Shown one piece after another: positions 1 to 8,979 of a DNA stretch of 64,000 bases; the stretch's first letter is position 1, and every line of letters starts with the position of its first letter. The translations under genes were made by a program, and so were the position numbers. Under the pieces are notes generated by a model. The model had not been told where the DNA came from. It searched no databases and was given only the letters and a program-made list of their open reading frames with translations. The DNA comes from Rhodonellum sp041748555 (GTDB lineage Bacteria > Bacteroidota > Bacteroidia > Cytophagales > Cyclobacteriaceae). The stretch spans positions 17,409 through 81,408 of the forward strand of contig JBGTDA010000056.1 of NCBI GenBank assembly GCA_041748555.1, read 5' to 3'.

Positions 1-302
1 GTGATTTCCCCTGATCTGTTCAGCTTCTGACTGGTACAATCCGGTACGGCAGAAAAAGTAAGGGTGACTTTTCTTTCCGTTTCATCCACTTTTACAGCAG
101 GACAACCTGGCAAGGTATCATTGGTTGATCTATATCGGTCAAGCGTCAAAAAAGCGTAATAAAGTGACTCCTCCAACGCCAATCCCACAGCGAAAATTTC
201 ATTGCCTTCCACCTGAAGATCCGTGGTGATATTTTTATCAATATCATTATTGCACGCAAAAACGACAGTGAGTATTAAGAGCAGAAAGGCTGAATATTTC
301 AT
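1..302 (-). CDS. Lipoprotein, 3' end cut by the window edge
   Basis: The reading frame opens with ATG at 302-300 and runs without a stop to the left edge, giving about 100 residues of a longer protein. The first 16 residues (MKYSAFLLLILTVVFA) form a lipoprotein signal that ends in a lipobox with Cys17. It is followed by NNDID, an acidic start typical of lipoproteins exported to the surface in Bacteroidota. Nothing in the remaining sequence points to a function. A -7-like TACCTTTG lies about 20 bases upstream on the same strand. It is divergent from the SDR gene at 427. Lipoprotein status is read directly from the sequence; surface exposure is inference. Confidence 0.7.
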   Translation of the reverse strand, partial: MKYSAFLLLILTVVFACNNDIDKNITTDLQVEGNEIFAVGLALEESLYYAFLTLDRYRSTNDTLPGCPAVKVDETERKVTLTFSAVPDCTSQKLNRSGEI

Positions 303-320
303 AATGAATGATTGATCAAA

Positions 321-328
321 CAAAGGTA
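321..328 (-). promoter_or_regulatory. -7-like element for the edge lipoprotein
   Basis: On the minus strand this reads TACCTTTG, a full match to the Bacteroidota -7 consensus TAnnTTTG. It lies 18 bases before the ATG of the truncated lipoprotein. I see no TTTG at the usual 19-21 base spacing, so the call rests on the -7 box alone. Confidence 0.3.
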
Positions 329-382
329 ATGGCTTTAAAACATTAAAAAAATGATATCAAATACCTCATCACCTGTTTTTTT

Positions 383-390
383 TACATTTG
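383..390 (+). promoter_or_regulatory. -7-like element for the SDR gene
   Basis: TACATTTG matches the Bacteroidota -7 consensus TAnnTTTG and lies 36 bases before the ATG at 427. No -33 TTTG is present at normal spacing, so this is a tentative call. Confidence 0.35.
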
Positions 391-426
391 AGAAAGATTA
401 CATTACTTTACTAATCAAGAAAATAA

Positions 427-1299
427 ATGAGTTATTCTGAGGGAATGTTAAAGGAAGGTGCATTAAAGGGCAAAACAATTCTTGTGACCGGAGGTGGCAC
501 TGGGTTGGGTAAATCGATGGGTTCCTATTTTTTGAAGCTCGGTGCCAAGTTGGTGATTACCAGCAGAAAGCTGGATATTTTACAGGCCACAGCAAAGGAA
601 ATGGAAGCGGAATTTGGCGGAGAGGTGCTGGCATTGGCCTGTGATGTTCGTGAAATTGATCAGGTGGAAAAGATGTTTGCCTATGCTGTAGCTCATTTCG
701 GTCAAGTGGATGCCGTCTTGAACAATGCCGCCGGGAATTTTATCAGTCCCACCGAAAGACTTTCGACCAATGCTTTTAATACTGTTTTGGATATCGTACT
801 TAAGGGGACATCTCAGGTAACCCTTACGGCAGGGAAACACTGGATCAAGGAAAAACAACCCGGTACATTTTTGAATATCGTCACCACTTATGCCTGGACA
901 GGATCAGGATATGTGGTGCCAAGTGCAGCTGCAAAAGCAGGAGTTTTGGCATTGACAAGATCGCTCGCGGTGGAGTGGGCAAAATACAAAATCAGATCCA
1001 ACGCCATAGCTCCGGGTCCTTTTCCCACTGAGGGCGCATGGAGCAGACTGCTGCCGGGAGATTTGGTAAAGAAATTTGATCCTGCAAAGAAAGTGCCTGT
1101 TGGAAGGGTAGGAGAGCATCAGGAACTGGCAAATCTTGCAGCATATCTGGTTTCGGATTTTTCGGCCTATGTCAATGGAGAAGTAGTAACCATTGACGGT
1201 GGCGAGTGGCTGCATGGAGCCGGAGAATTCAACAATCTGGAGGCAGTCCCTCAGGAAATGTGGGACATGATGGAGGCTTCCAGAGGAAAAAAGCAATGA
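427..1299 (+). CDS. SDR family oxidoreductase, 2,4-dienoyl-CoA reductase type
   Basis: This is a 290-residue classical short-chain dehydrogenase. The NADP-binding motif TGGGTGLG is at residues 21-28 and NNAAGNF at 99-105; the latter is characteristic of animal-type 2,4-dienoyl-CoA reductases (DECR). The usual YxxxK catalytic pair is absent: the position reads S166-AAA-K170, and a tyrosine (Y155) sits earlier, in ITTYAW-like context. That arrangement is known for DECR enzymes, which use NADPH to reduce 2,4-dienoyl-CoA during beta-oxidation of unsaturated fatty acids. ATG at 427 is chosen; ATG at 445 is an alternative. It is a single gene closed by a hairpin at its stop codon. The exact substrate is inferred from the family. 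Confidence 0.85.
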   Translation: MSYSEGMLKEGALKGKTILVTGGGTGLGKSMGSYFLKLGAKLVITSRKLDILQATAKEMEAEFGGEVLALACDVREIDQVEKMFAYAVAHFGQVDAVLNNAAGNFISPTERLSTNAFNTVLDIVLKGTSQVTLTAGKHWIKEKQPGTFLNIVTTYAWTGSGYVVPSAAAKAGVLALTRSLAVEWAKYKIRSNAIAPGPFPTEGAWSRLLPGDLVKKFDPAKKVPVGRVGEHQELANLAAYLVSDFSAYVNGEVVTIDGGEWLHGAGEFNNLEAVPQEMWDMMEASRGKKQ

Positions 1300-1320
1300 G
1301 CCCCAAATTATTTTGGGGCT
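1299..1320 (+). terminator. Hairpin after the SDR gene
   Basis: AGCCCCAAA (1299-1307) and TTTGGGGCT (1312-1320) form a perfect 9-bp stem with a TTAT loop, starting at the last base of the SDR stop codon. The U-tract after the stem is poor, so it may act mainly as a 3' end stabiliser. Confidence 0.55.
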
Positions 1321-1457
1321 ATCTGAAGGCTAAATGGAAAATTAGAAAGTTATAATATTGCTGAAGAATTCATCTATCAAAATTTTCAGGATTTTGTTCT
1401 TGAAGTCTTTTCTGTTTTAGGGCATTTCAGAAAATGAACTTCAATGCAGTTTATGTA

Positions 1458-2651
1458 TCAATACAAAAAACCAAACATCCATAAGGGAATATTTTTGTTT
1501 GTTCCATACTCTATATCATCCGCAGCTATAAAACTGTTCTTGACGCCTTGTATTTGTTCACTGGTTTTATTTTTTCCTCCAATCTCAAAGCTGTAGAGCC
1601 GGTCAATTCTGAAATCACCCTGATCTATGAATTCAACGGAATGTTGATGACCTACTTGGTTGACAAAGAAAGTTTCCCTTAGATTCCCCAAATCTGCATT
1701 GGAAGGGGAGAACGCATATTGGAAATTGGTGTTTTCCAAATATATCTTGTCCGGCTTTTGCAGTTGGGTAATCCCCTTGATATCCTTGTACAGATTTTTG
1801 GTAATATGGGCTTCCTGAAGAAAAAAAAGATAAGAAATAAATGTGTTTCTATTGATTCCTATTCTCTCACTCAGCTTGCTTACATTCGGGATAAAGGGAA
1901 CTGATTCAGAGATAATCTGCAACAGTTGTTTGAGTTTGGCTACATAGGACACATCTACCTTTCTAAGAAGGGGGAGTTCTATCTCCAAAGTCATATTGAC
2001 AACCTCCTCAAGTCTTTGGTGATAGAGTTCCGGAACTTCCTGAAAGAAAGGGAAATAGCCTGATCTCAGGTACTCCTTGAAATATTCCAAGGGTTTGATT
2101 TTTGAAATGACCTCCTTGGCTAATTCCAAATGATTTTCTATTAAGAAATTCAAATCAACTTTTGGGAATTCATTATCCGTTTTTAGCATTAAGAATTCTC
2201 TGTAGGAAAGACCTTGCATATGGTAAATAACCGCTCTTCTGCTTAAATCTGCCCGTGCATTTAATATTTCCAACATGGATGAGCCTGTAAAGACCACCTT
2301 TAACTCCGGGAAATCATCATAAATATTTTTCAATTCAATGGACCAGTCCGGGTATTTGTGAACCTCATCCAAAAAAAGATGCGTTCCTCCCCTTTTTACA
2401 AAATCATCTACCATATGGGTCAGCCTGTTCTGGGCAAACCATATATTATCCAAACTCACATATAGTACCGTATGGTTTGATGGAAGATTTTTTTTGATAT
2501 ACTGAAGAATCAAGGTTGTTTTTCCAACTCCTCTTGCTCCTTTGATACCTATCAATCGCGCTTCCCATCGGATTTCATCTATCTTGCTCCTGATAAAATC
2601 CAGAGAAGTGCTTTCTATTTTCTTTATTGACTTTTCCAGTAAAATGTCCAT
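1458..2651 (-). CDS. AAA family ATPase with DUF4143 domain
   Basis: This 397-residue P-loop ATPase belongs to the AAA_14/DUF4143 group. Walker A is GARGVGKTT at about residues 38-46, and a Walker B-like stretch reads HLFLDEVHKYPDW. The sequence FTGSS follows as the sensor. The C-terminal third has the DUF4143 pattern: a winged-helix-like stretch, then YLENTNF and a nuclease-like FEIGGKNK segment. I start it at ATG 2651; the frame could extend 7 codons to a TTG at 2672. Cellular role is unknown for this family; such genes are widespread, usually solitary and patchy between genomes. It has no functional neighbour here and is flanked by an AT-rich gap holding a perfect palindrome. Confidence 0.85.
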   Translation of the reverse strand: MDILLEKSIKKIESTSLDFIRSKIDEIRWEARLIGIKGARGVGKTTLILQYIKKNLPSNHTVLYVSLDNIWFAQNRLTHMVDDFVKRGGTHLFLDEVHKYPDWSIELKNIYDDFPELKVVFTGSSMLEILNARADLSRRAVIYHMQGLSYREFLMLKTDNEFPKVDLNFLIENHLELAKEVISKIKPLEYFKEYLRSGYFPFFQEVPELYHQRLEEVVNMTLEIELPLLRKVDVSYVAKLKQLLQIISESVPFIPNVSKLSERIGINRNTFISYLFFLQEAHITKNLYKDIKGITQLQKPDKIYLENTNFQYAFSPSNADLGNLRETFFVNQVGHQHSVEFIDQGDFRIDRLYSFEIGGKNKTSEQIQGVKNSFIAADDIEYGTNKNIPLWMFGFLY

Positions 2652-2730
2652 GGTGCTTAATTTAATAATCAAAAATAATGAAAAATGCTTATTAGAAAAA
2701 TCAAAAATTTAATTATTTGTTTATTGAATT

Positions 2731-2746
2731 AAGCAATATATTGCTT
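2731..2746. repeat. Perfect 16-bp palindrome
   Basis: AAGCAATATATTGCTT is its own reverse complement. It lies 80 bases upstream of the AAA/DUF4143 start and 245 bases upstream of the HYC_CC_PP start. It could be an operator for a dimeric regulator. AT-rich DNA makes chance palindromes commoner, so the role is open. Confidence 0.45.
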
Positions 2747-2966
2747 TATTATTGGGATATCTCGACGGAAATAAGGAGATTGGTGAGAATAGGATCAAAA
2801 GTTACATTTGATTCTTAATAAAGACTCAGAATGTTACCGGACTTCGGGCTTCCAAACAATTGAATTTTATACAAGTAATATCCATATTCAGAAAAAAGAT
2901 GACTCTAATGAATCGAGGTTGTAAAATCTATCAAAAATTATATACATTTATTATACTTTACCGTAT

Positions 2967-2974
2967 TACCTTTG
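2967..2974 (+). promoter_or_regulatory. -7-like element of the metal-efflux block
   Basis: TACCTTTG is a full match to TAnnTTTG and lies 17 bases before the ATG of the HYC_CC_PP gene. A weak TTTA replaces the -33 TTTG at a slightly short spacing. It is the only promoter-like site I can see before the plus-strand metal-efflux genes. Confidence 0.45.
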
Positions 2975-2991
2975 TATTACAATAATTCTCA

Positions 2992-3375
2992 ATGAAGCAA
3001 ATTATCAAGATAGCGCTCCTTTTTTTCTACATGTTTTTTAACGCAGGGCTGAGCTATTCTATGCATTTTTGCGGGGAGGATTACCAAAGAATAAACCTTT
3101 ATAGTGAAACCAAAACCTGTTGTCCTAATGAGGAACCCATGCCAGGCTGCTGTGATGATATAAGCAATTTCGAATTGCCTAATACCGATCAGCAATTTGT
3201 GGAAGCAGTGGATTTCCAGGCAATGAATTTTGAAATTGTTCCTCATATCAACGTATTTTCAGAATTTCCTTCAGGTTTAATTTTAGAGCAATCCGCATTT
3301 GAATTTGCCGATTCCTCACCTCCTTTTCTCACCGATACTCCACTTTATATCATTAACCAGGTTTTTTTGATTTGA
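2992..3375 (+). CDS. HYC_CC_PP family small exported protein
   Basis: This 127-residue protein has an N-terminal hydrophobic signal (about residues 4-22). The family hallmarks follow: H25-F-C27, a Cys pair at 43-44, another at 53-54, and SSPPFL at 108-113. NCBI annotators named the family after these HYC, CC and PP motifs; its function is not known and it is found in Bacteroidota. The cysteines and histidine could bind metal or form disulfides in the periplasm. It stands 164 bases ahead of a CusA-type pump on the same strand, which supports a role in copper/silver handling. That role is inference from position. Confidence 0.8.
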   Translation: MKQIIKIALLFFYMFFNAGLSYSMHFCGEDYQRINLYSETKTCCPNEEPMPGCCDDISNFELPNTDQQFVEAVDFQAMNFEIVPHINVFSEFPSGLILEQSAFEFADSSPPFLTDTPLYIINQVFLI

Positions 3376-3539
3376 TATTTTTTTAGGAATGAAAAGTAAA
3401 AAAGTAAAGTTTTAATTTCCTTTACACCTTTCCATTTCCAACTACACCATATCCGATTTTCATCAATTACTTTCCATTCTGACCTTATCTGGATGTAGGC
3501 ATTATTGCTTAGCTTCATGGGAAGAATAAAATAAAGATT

Positions 3540-6500
3540 ATGCTCAACACAATCATCAAATTCTTTTTGGAGAACAAACTCGTCACTGTGCTCCTGCTCA
3601 TCCTGGTGGTGATGTGGGGGATAGTGGTCGCACCTTTTAATTGGAATACCGGATTTTTACCAAATGATCCGGTTCCTGTTGATGCTATTCCCGATATAGG
3701 GGAAAACCAGCAAATTGTATTTACAGAATGGATGGGGAGATCTCCGCAGGATGTTGAGGATCAGATCACTTATCCATTGACAACCTCCCTGCTGGGAATG
3801 CCCGGAATAAAATCCATCAGAAGTACCTCGATGTTTGGATTCAGTTCGGTTTATCTCATTTTTGAGGAGGATGTGGAATTTTATTGGAGCAGATCAAGGA
3901 TTCTTGAAAAGCTGAATTCACTGCCATCAGGAATGTTGCCTGAAGGCGTTCAACCAAAATTAGGTCCTGATGCAACAGGTTTGGGACAGGTTTATTTTTA
4001 TACATTGGAAGGGAGAGATGAAGACGGTAATCCTGCAGGTGGATGGGATTTGCATGAACTACGGAGTATTCAGGATTTTTATGTGCGATATGGGCTTGCC
4101 GGAACACAGGGTGTTGCGGAAGTTGCCAGCATCGGAGGACATGTAAAAGAATATCAGGTGGATCTGGATCCTGCAGCTATGAAGGCCAATAATGTTTCCA
4201 TGATGGAGGTGATGGATGCCATCAGACAATCCAATCTGGATGTCGGGGCCAATACCATGGAGGTCAATAAGGTGGAGTATATCGTCCGGGGACTGGGTTA
4301 TGTGAAATCTTTGGAAGATATAGAACTCGCAGTAGTGAAAATGACGGATAACGTTCCTCTCCGGATCAGGGATGTGGCAAAAGTAAACATCGGACCGGCC
4401 AGTCGGGTGGAACGGGCAATATTGGATAAAGGCGGTGCCGAAGCTGTGGGCGGAGTGGTGGTTGCCAGATATGGGGATAATCCTCTTCAGGTTATAGATG
4501 CCATTAAAGCCAAGATTACGGAAATATCCCCGGGGCTTCCCAGCAAGACTTTGGAAGACGGAAGTGTTTCAAAAGTTACCATAGTTCCTTTTTACGATAG
4601 ATCAGGCCTTATCAAGGAAACTCTCAATACTTTAAATGAAGCCATCTCACTTCAAATTCTGATTACTATCATTGTTATCATGGTGATGGTATTCAACCTG
4701 CGGGCTTCCTTGCTGATTTCAGCACTGCTTCCCCTGGCAGTTTTGATGTGCTTCATCATGATGAAATATGTGGGGGTGGATGCCAATATCGTTGCCCTTT
4801 CAGGAATTGCCATCGCAATAGGGACAATGGTTGATTTAGGCATAATTCTGAGTGAGAATATTCTGAGACATATTGATGAATCCGATGGGTCTAAAAATAA
4901 ACTGCAGGTTATATATGAAGCGACAACCGAAGTAGCTTCTGCGATCCTGACTGCTGTAATGACCACAATTGTCAGCTTTTTGCCTGTCTTTACTTTACAG
5001 GCTGCGGAAGGTAAATTATTCGGTCCATTAGCCTATACCAAAACATTTGCCCTTATAGCCGCGCTGATATTTACCTTGATCATTATGCCTGCATTTGCCC
5101 ATTGGGCATTTTCAGGTAAAATCAATTCTATCAGAATAAAAAACTTGCTGAATGCCATCATGGTATTCGCAGGAATAATTCTGCTTTTCTATTACCCATG
5201 GGCCGGTTTGGTTTTGATGGCATTTGGGATCAACTATCTGGTGCATGTTTATTTTCCTGAATGGACTGCAAATGGAAGGTACCAATCCTGGCTGACGGTC
5301 GCAATTTCTGTAGTTGCAATTGCCTTTTTGCTTGCATATGAATGGCGGCCTTTGGGATTAGGCCAATCTGCTGTTGTCAATTTTATTTTCATTGGCTTGG
5401 TTATCGGCCTGGTACTTGGATTGTTCAGTCTGTTTATACGTTTTTATGGATCTATGCTAAGGTGGTGCCTGGAAAATGCACGTCTATTCTTAATCCTCCC
5501 GGTTTTTGTTATTTTCCTTGGATTGAATATCTGGTTGGGTTTTGGTAAAATATTTGGATTTGTTGCCACAGGGTTTGATCAGATCGGTGTAAATGTCAGA
5601 ACCACCACCGTTTGGTCATCATTGGCACATACTTTTCCCGGTATGGGAAAGGAGTTTATGCCGGCACTGAATGAAGGGTCTTTTTTATTGATGCCGACTT
5701 CGATGCCTCATTCAGGTGTAGAGGCAAATATGCAGACCCTAAAACAACTTGACATGCTCGTTCAGGCGATTCCGGAAGTTGAAATGGTAGTGGGAAAAGC
5801 AGGTCGGGCAGAAAGCCCACTCGATCCCGCTCCCATGTCCATGTATGAGAATATTATCAACTATAAAACGGAATTTATTCAAAATGAAAATGCTGAAAAG
5901 CTGCGGTTTGAGGTAAACAGGGACGGAAATTACCTGCTTCAAATCGACGGCAAAGAATGGCTATTTGATAAATCAGCAGGGGCTATTTATGATCAGAATC
6001 AAAACACCTTACCGGTAACCCGGCAAAGAGAAGTGCTTAGTAATGTTGAGAAATACTTAGTCCCGGATGAGAGAGGTCAATACTATCGTCAATGGCGGGA
6101 TCAGATCCAATCGCCTGATGATATTTGGGATGAGATTCAAATACGCACTTCCAATCTCCCGGGAGTGACTTCCGCTCCGAAGCTTCAGCCTATTGAAACC
6201 CGGCTGATCATGCTTCAAACCGGAATGCGTGCACCCATGGGAATGAAAGTTTATGGGCCCGATCTAGAAACCATAGAAGCATTTAGTTTAAAAATTGAGG
6301 ATATACTTCAGGAAGTTCCTTCTGTCAAATCAGAAGCAGTATTTGCTGACAGATCTTTGGGGAAGCCTTATCTGGAAATCGATCTTGACCGTGAGGCTTT
6401 GGGCAGGTACGGCCTGAATATTGCCGATGTGCAGGAATTCATTGAACTGGCAGTCGGTGGTATGGAGCTTTCTACCACCGTGGAGGGAAGAGAGCGATAT

Positions 6501-7409
6501 GCGATAAGAGCTCGATACGCGCGGGAATATAGGGATGACCCAAAGGCTTTGGAAGAAATTCTGGTCAGTACTCCTTCAGGTCAACAAATACCTCTGGGAC
6601 TGATTTCAGAAGTTACCTATCGGCCCGGACCAATGATGATCAGAGGGGAAAACACATTTCTTGTGGGATATGTACTTTTTGACAAAAGAGACGGTTTTGC
6701 AGAGGTTACGGTTGTAGAGGATGCAGCCCGTCTTATTCAATCCAGTATCGATGAGGGAAAGCTTGATGTTCCTTCCGGAGTGAGTTATGTGTTTTCAGGA
6801 AATTACGAAAATCAGGTAAGGGCAGAAAACCGGCTGGCGATTGTGGTTCCTCTTTGTCTGATTATCATTTTCCTGATTTTGTACTTTCAGTTTCGATCCA
6901 CAGCAATGGCCCTTATGATATTTTCCGCAATTGCCATGGCTTTTTCTGGTGGGTTCCTGATGCTTTGGTTATATGGGCAGCCGTGGTTTTTTGATGTGGA
7001 TTTTCTTGGAACAAACATGCGGGAGCTTTTCCAGATGAAAACCTTCAACCTCAGCGTAGCCGTTTGGGTGGGATTTATCGCACTATTTGGTATTGCAACG
7101 GATGACGGAGTGGTCATGGGCACTTACCTTAAACAGAGTTTTGATCGGATCCAACCGGAATCTAAAGCTGAAATAAGAAAGGCTGTACTCGAAGCAGGTC
7201 TTAAAAGAGTGCGGCCCTGTCTGATGACAACTGCCACGACATTGTTAGCCTTGCTTCCAATTCTGACAAGTTCAGGAAGAGGCTCTGACATCATGATACC
7301 AATGGCAATTCCTGCATTTGGAGGCATGTCTGTGGCGTTGATTTCCTTATTTATCGTGCCCGTTTTATATGGAAAATATAAGGAAGTAAAACTCAGGGTG
7401 AATAGATAA
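3540..7409 (+). CDS. cusA: CusA/CzcA-type heavy-metal RND efflux pump
   Basis: This 1289-residue inner-membrane proton/metal antiporter forms the engine of a tripartite efflux system. Residue D432 in the fourth-helix motif IGTMVDLGII and the D1188-D1189 pair in GIATDDGVVM fit the HME-RND proton-relay region. The porter domain keeps EFMPALNEGSFLLMP. Met residues are frequent (for example M896, M900 and M902), in keeping with Cu(I)/Ag(I) export. It is some 240 residues longer than E. coli CusA; the extra length is mainly a hydrophobic block around residues 535-680 and an insertion in the following periplasmic loop. A TolC-type gene and an adaptor gene follow, so the complex is complete. The substrate metal is inferred. 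Confidence 0.9.
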   Translation: MLNTIIKFFLENKLVTVLLLILVVMWGIVVAPFNWNTGFLPNDPVPVDAIPDIGENQQIVFTEWMGRSPQDVEDQITYPLTTSLLGMPGIKSIRSTSMFGFSSVYLIFEEDVEFYWSRSRILEKLNSLPSGMLPEGVQPKLGPDATGLGQVYFYTLEGRDEDGNPAGGWDLHELRSIQDFYVRYGLAGTQGVAEVASIGGHVKEYQVDLDPAAMKANNVSMMEVMDAIRQSNLDVGANTMEVNKVEYIVRGLGYVKSLEDIELAVVKMTDNVPLRIRDVAKVNIGPASRVERAILDKGGAEAVGGVVVARYGDNPLQVIDAIKAKITEISPGLPSKTLEDGSVSKVTIVPFYDRSGLIKETLNTLNEAISLQILITIIVIMVMVFNLRASLLISALLPLAVLMCFIMMKYVGVDANIVALSGIAIAIGTMVDLGIILSENILRHIDESDGSKNKLQVIYEATTEVASAILTAVMTTIVSFLPVFTLQAAEGKLFGPLAYTKTFALIAALIFTLIIMPAFAHWAFSGKINSIRIKNLLNAIMVFAGIILLFYYPWAGLVLMAFGINYLVHVYFPEWTANGRYQSWLTVAISVVAIAFLLAYEWRPLGLGQSAVVNFIFIGLVIGLVLGLFSLFIRFYGSMLRWCLENARLFLILPVFVIFLGLNIWLGFGKIFGFVATGFDQIGVNVRTTTVWSSLAHTFPGMGKEFMPALNEGSFLLMPTSMPHSGVEANMQTLKQLDMLVQAIPEVEMVVGKAGRAESPLDPAPMSMYENIINYKTEFIQNENAEKLRFEVNRDGNYLLQIDGKEWLFDKSAGAIYDQNQNTLPVTRQREVLSNVEKYLVPDERGQYYRQWRDQIQSPDDIWDEIQIRTSNLPGVTSAPKLQPIETRLIMLQTGMRAPMGMKVYGPDLETIEAFSLKIEDILQEVPSVKSEAVFADRSLGKPYLEIDLDREALGRYGLNIADVQEFIELAVGGMELSTTVEGRERYAIRARYAREYRDDPKALEEILVSTPSGQQIPLGLISEVTYRPGPMMIRGENTFLVGYVLFDKRDGFAEVTVVEDAARLIQSSIDEGKLDVPSGVSYVFSGNYENQVRAENRLAIVVPLCLIIIFLILYFQFRSTAMALMIFSAIAMAFSGGFLMLWLYGQPWFFDVDFLGTNMRELFQMKTFNLSVAVWVGFIALFGIATDDGVVMGTYLKQSFDRIQPESKAEIRKAVLEAGLKRVRPCLMTTATTLLALLPILTSSGRGSDIMIPMAIPAFGGMSVALISLFIVPVLYGKYKEVKLRVNR

Positions 7410-7496
7410 GTGGGAACAGACCTTTAAACTACTCTAGAAGACAATAAATCAAAAGTTGGAAGTGATCTTCTAAAAAGAATTAAAAGAAATGGATCG

Positions 7497-8966
7497 ATGA
7501 AAAAGTATAAAAATTATTCCAAAACCAATCTTCAAGGGGTTGCTGCTTTATTGTTTCTTATTATAGTCAATTCAAATCCTCTACAAGCTCAGGAGAAAAT
7601 TGATGGATATTTGGAGACAGCAGCTGAAAACAATCCTTTATTGAAATCTGCATTCAATCAATATCAGGTAGCATTGCAAAAAGTGGATCAGGTGGGAAGT
7701 TTGTCAGCACCTGAACTTACAATCGGCTTGTTTTTAAAACCCATGGAAACTTTGATGGGAAATCAGCGCACCGAAATATCTCTGATGCAGATGTTTCCCT
7801 GGTTCGGAATGCTTAAAACCCAAAAGGATGAGGCTGCATTTATGGCTGAAGCAAGATATGAGGAATTTAGAGATGTTAGGAACCAGCTTTTGTTTGAAGT
7901 GAAAAGTACTTATTATCAATTGCATCAAATTCAGAATGAAATCGAAATTACTGAGGACAATCTTGAAATCCTGAGACTAATGGAAAGGTTGGCCATTATC
8001 AGATATCAAGGTGGAAGCACAGGCGAAGCGGCAGCTTCTGTCTCAACAGCCATAAAAAAAGCAGATCCCCAAGTCAGCACACCATCATCAACATCGATGA
8101 ATATGGGAGGGTCTACCGGATCATCAGCTGGGAGGCAAAGCCAAGTATCCGGCGGTATGTCAGGAGGAATGGGTGGCTCCGGAAGTGGCGGGAAATTAAC
8201 TGATGTTTTAAGGCTTCAGGTTCAAATAAAAGCACTTGAAAGCCAGTTGCAACAATTTGAAGCAAATAAAATTCCATTGATAACCCGTTTTAACCTGCTG
8301 CTCAACAGGGATAGAGAAGCCGATATTGAGCTTGAAAATAACTTGATACCCAAAAAAATTTCCCCGGATGCAGAATGGCAGCTGGATAGTATTCTGGTTC
8401 AAAATCCTATGCTTAAAATGCTTGATGCCGAAAGTGCTGCATTTCGTGTACAGGGAGAGATGGCAAAGTTGGAGGGAAGGCCCATGATCGGAGCAGGCAT
8501 TAATTATATGGTTTTTTCTCCAAGGCCTGAATCAGGAATGATCGGTATGGAGGGAATGGAATATATGCCTGGCGGAATGGGCAAGAACATGTTTATGCCG
8601 ATGGTGACCATGACGCTTCCTATTTATAGAAAGAAATTCAAAGCCATGCAAAAGGAAGCTGATTTATCAAGAGAGGCGGCTGATTTCAGGAAAGAAAATA
8701 TCGAGAATTCACTCATCACCCAGCACGATGAGTTGATAAGAGATATCAGGAATACAGAAAGGGTGATCGACCTGCTGAACGAACAGATTGTTTTAATGCA
8801 ACAGACACTTGATCTGATGGTCACCTCCTATGCAACAGAGGGAACTTCATTTGAAGAAGTGCTTACGGTTCAGAGGGAGCTTTTGGATTATCGGTTAAAT
8901 CTTCTGGACACGATAATTGAACAATATATTGGATATGCAGGAATTGAAAAGTTGATTGGTTATTGA
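7497..8966 (+). CDS. TolC family outer-membrane efflux protein (CusC-like)
   Basis: This is a 489-residue outer-membrane channel of the TolC/CusC type with a signal peptide ending near LQA. The long helical repeats typical of TolC flank an unusual Gly/Ser/Met-rich segment at about residues 190-235 that contains repeated GGM/GGS units. A second Met-rich loop (SGMIGMEGMEYMPGGMG region) lies near residue 350. Methionine clusters suit binding of Cu(I) or Ag(I), but this is inference. It sits between the pump and the adaptor on the same strand; its stop is 13 bases before the adaptor ATG, so the genes form one operon. Confidence 0.88.
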   Translation: MKKYKNYSKTNLQGVAALLFLIIVNSNPLQAQEKIDGYLETAAENNPLLKSAFNQYQVALQKVDQVGSLSAPELTIGLFLKPMETLMGNQRTEISLMQMFPWFGMLKTQKDEAAFMAEARYEEFRDVRNQLLFEVKSTYYQLHQIQNEIEITEDNLEILRLMERLAIIRYQGGSTGEAAASVSTAIKKADPQVSTPSSTSMNMGGSTGSSAGRQSQVSGGMSGGMGGSGSGGKLTDVLRLQVQIKALESQLQQFEANKIPLITRFNLLLNRDREADIELENNLIPKKISPDAEWQLDSILVQNPMLKMLDAESAAFRVQGEMAKLEGRPMIGAGINYMVFSPRPESGMIGMEGMEYMPGGMGKNMFMPMVTMTLPIYRKKFKAMQKEADLSREAADFRKENIENSLITQHDELIRDIRNTERVIDLLNEQIVLMQQTLDLMVTSYATEGTSFEEVLTVQRELLDYRLNLLDTIIEQYIGYAGIEKLIGY

Positions 8967-8979
8967 AAGAATTGAAAAC

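Larger units (their letters stand above)
2652..2991. other. AT-rich divergent intergenic region
   Basis: This 340-base gap separates the AAA ATPase (minus) from the HYC_CC_PP gene (plus). It is strongly AT-rich and shows no convincing ORF. It holds a perfect 16-bp palindrome at 2731-2746, a -7-like box on the minus strand at 2670-2677, and TACCTTTG at 2967-2974 for the plus-strand gene. Confidence 0.6.
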
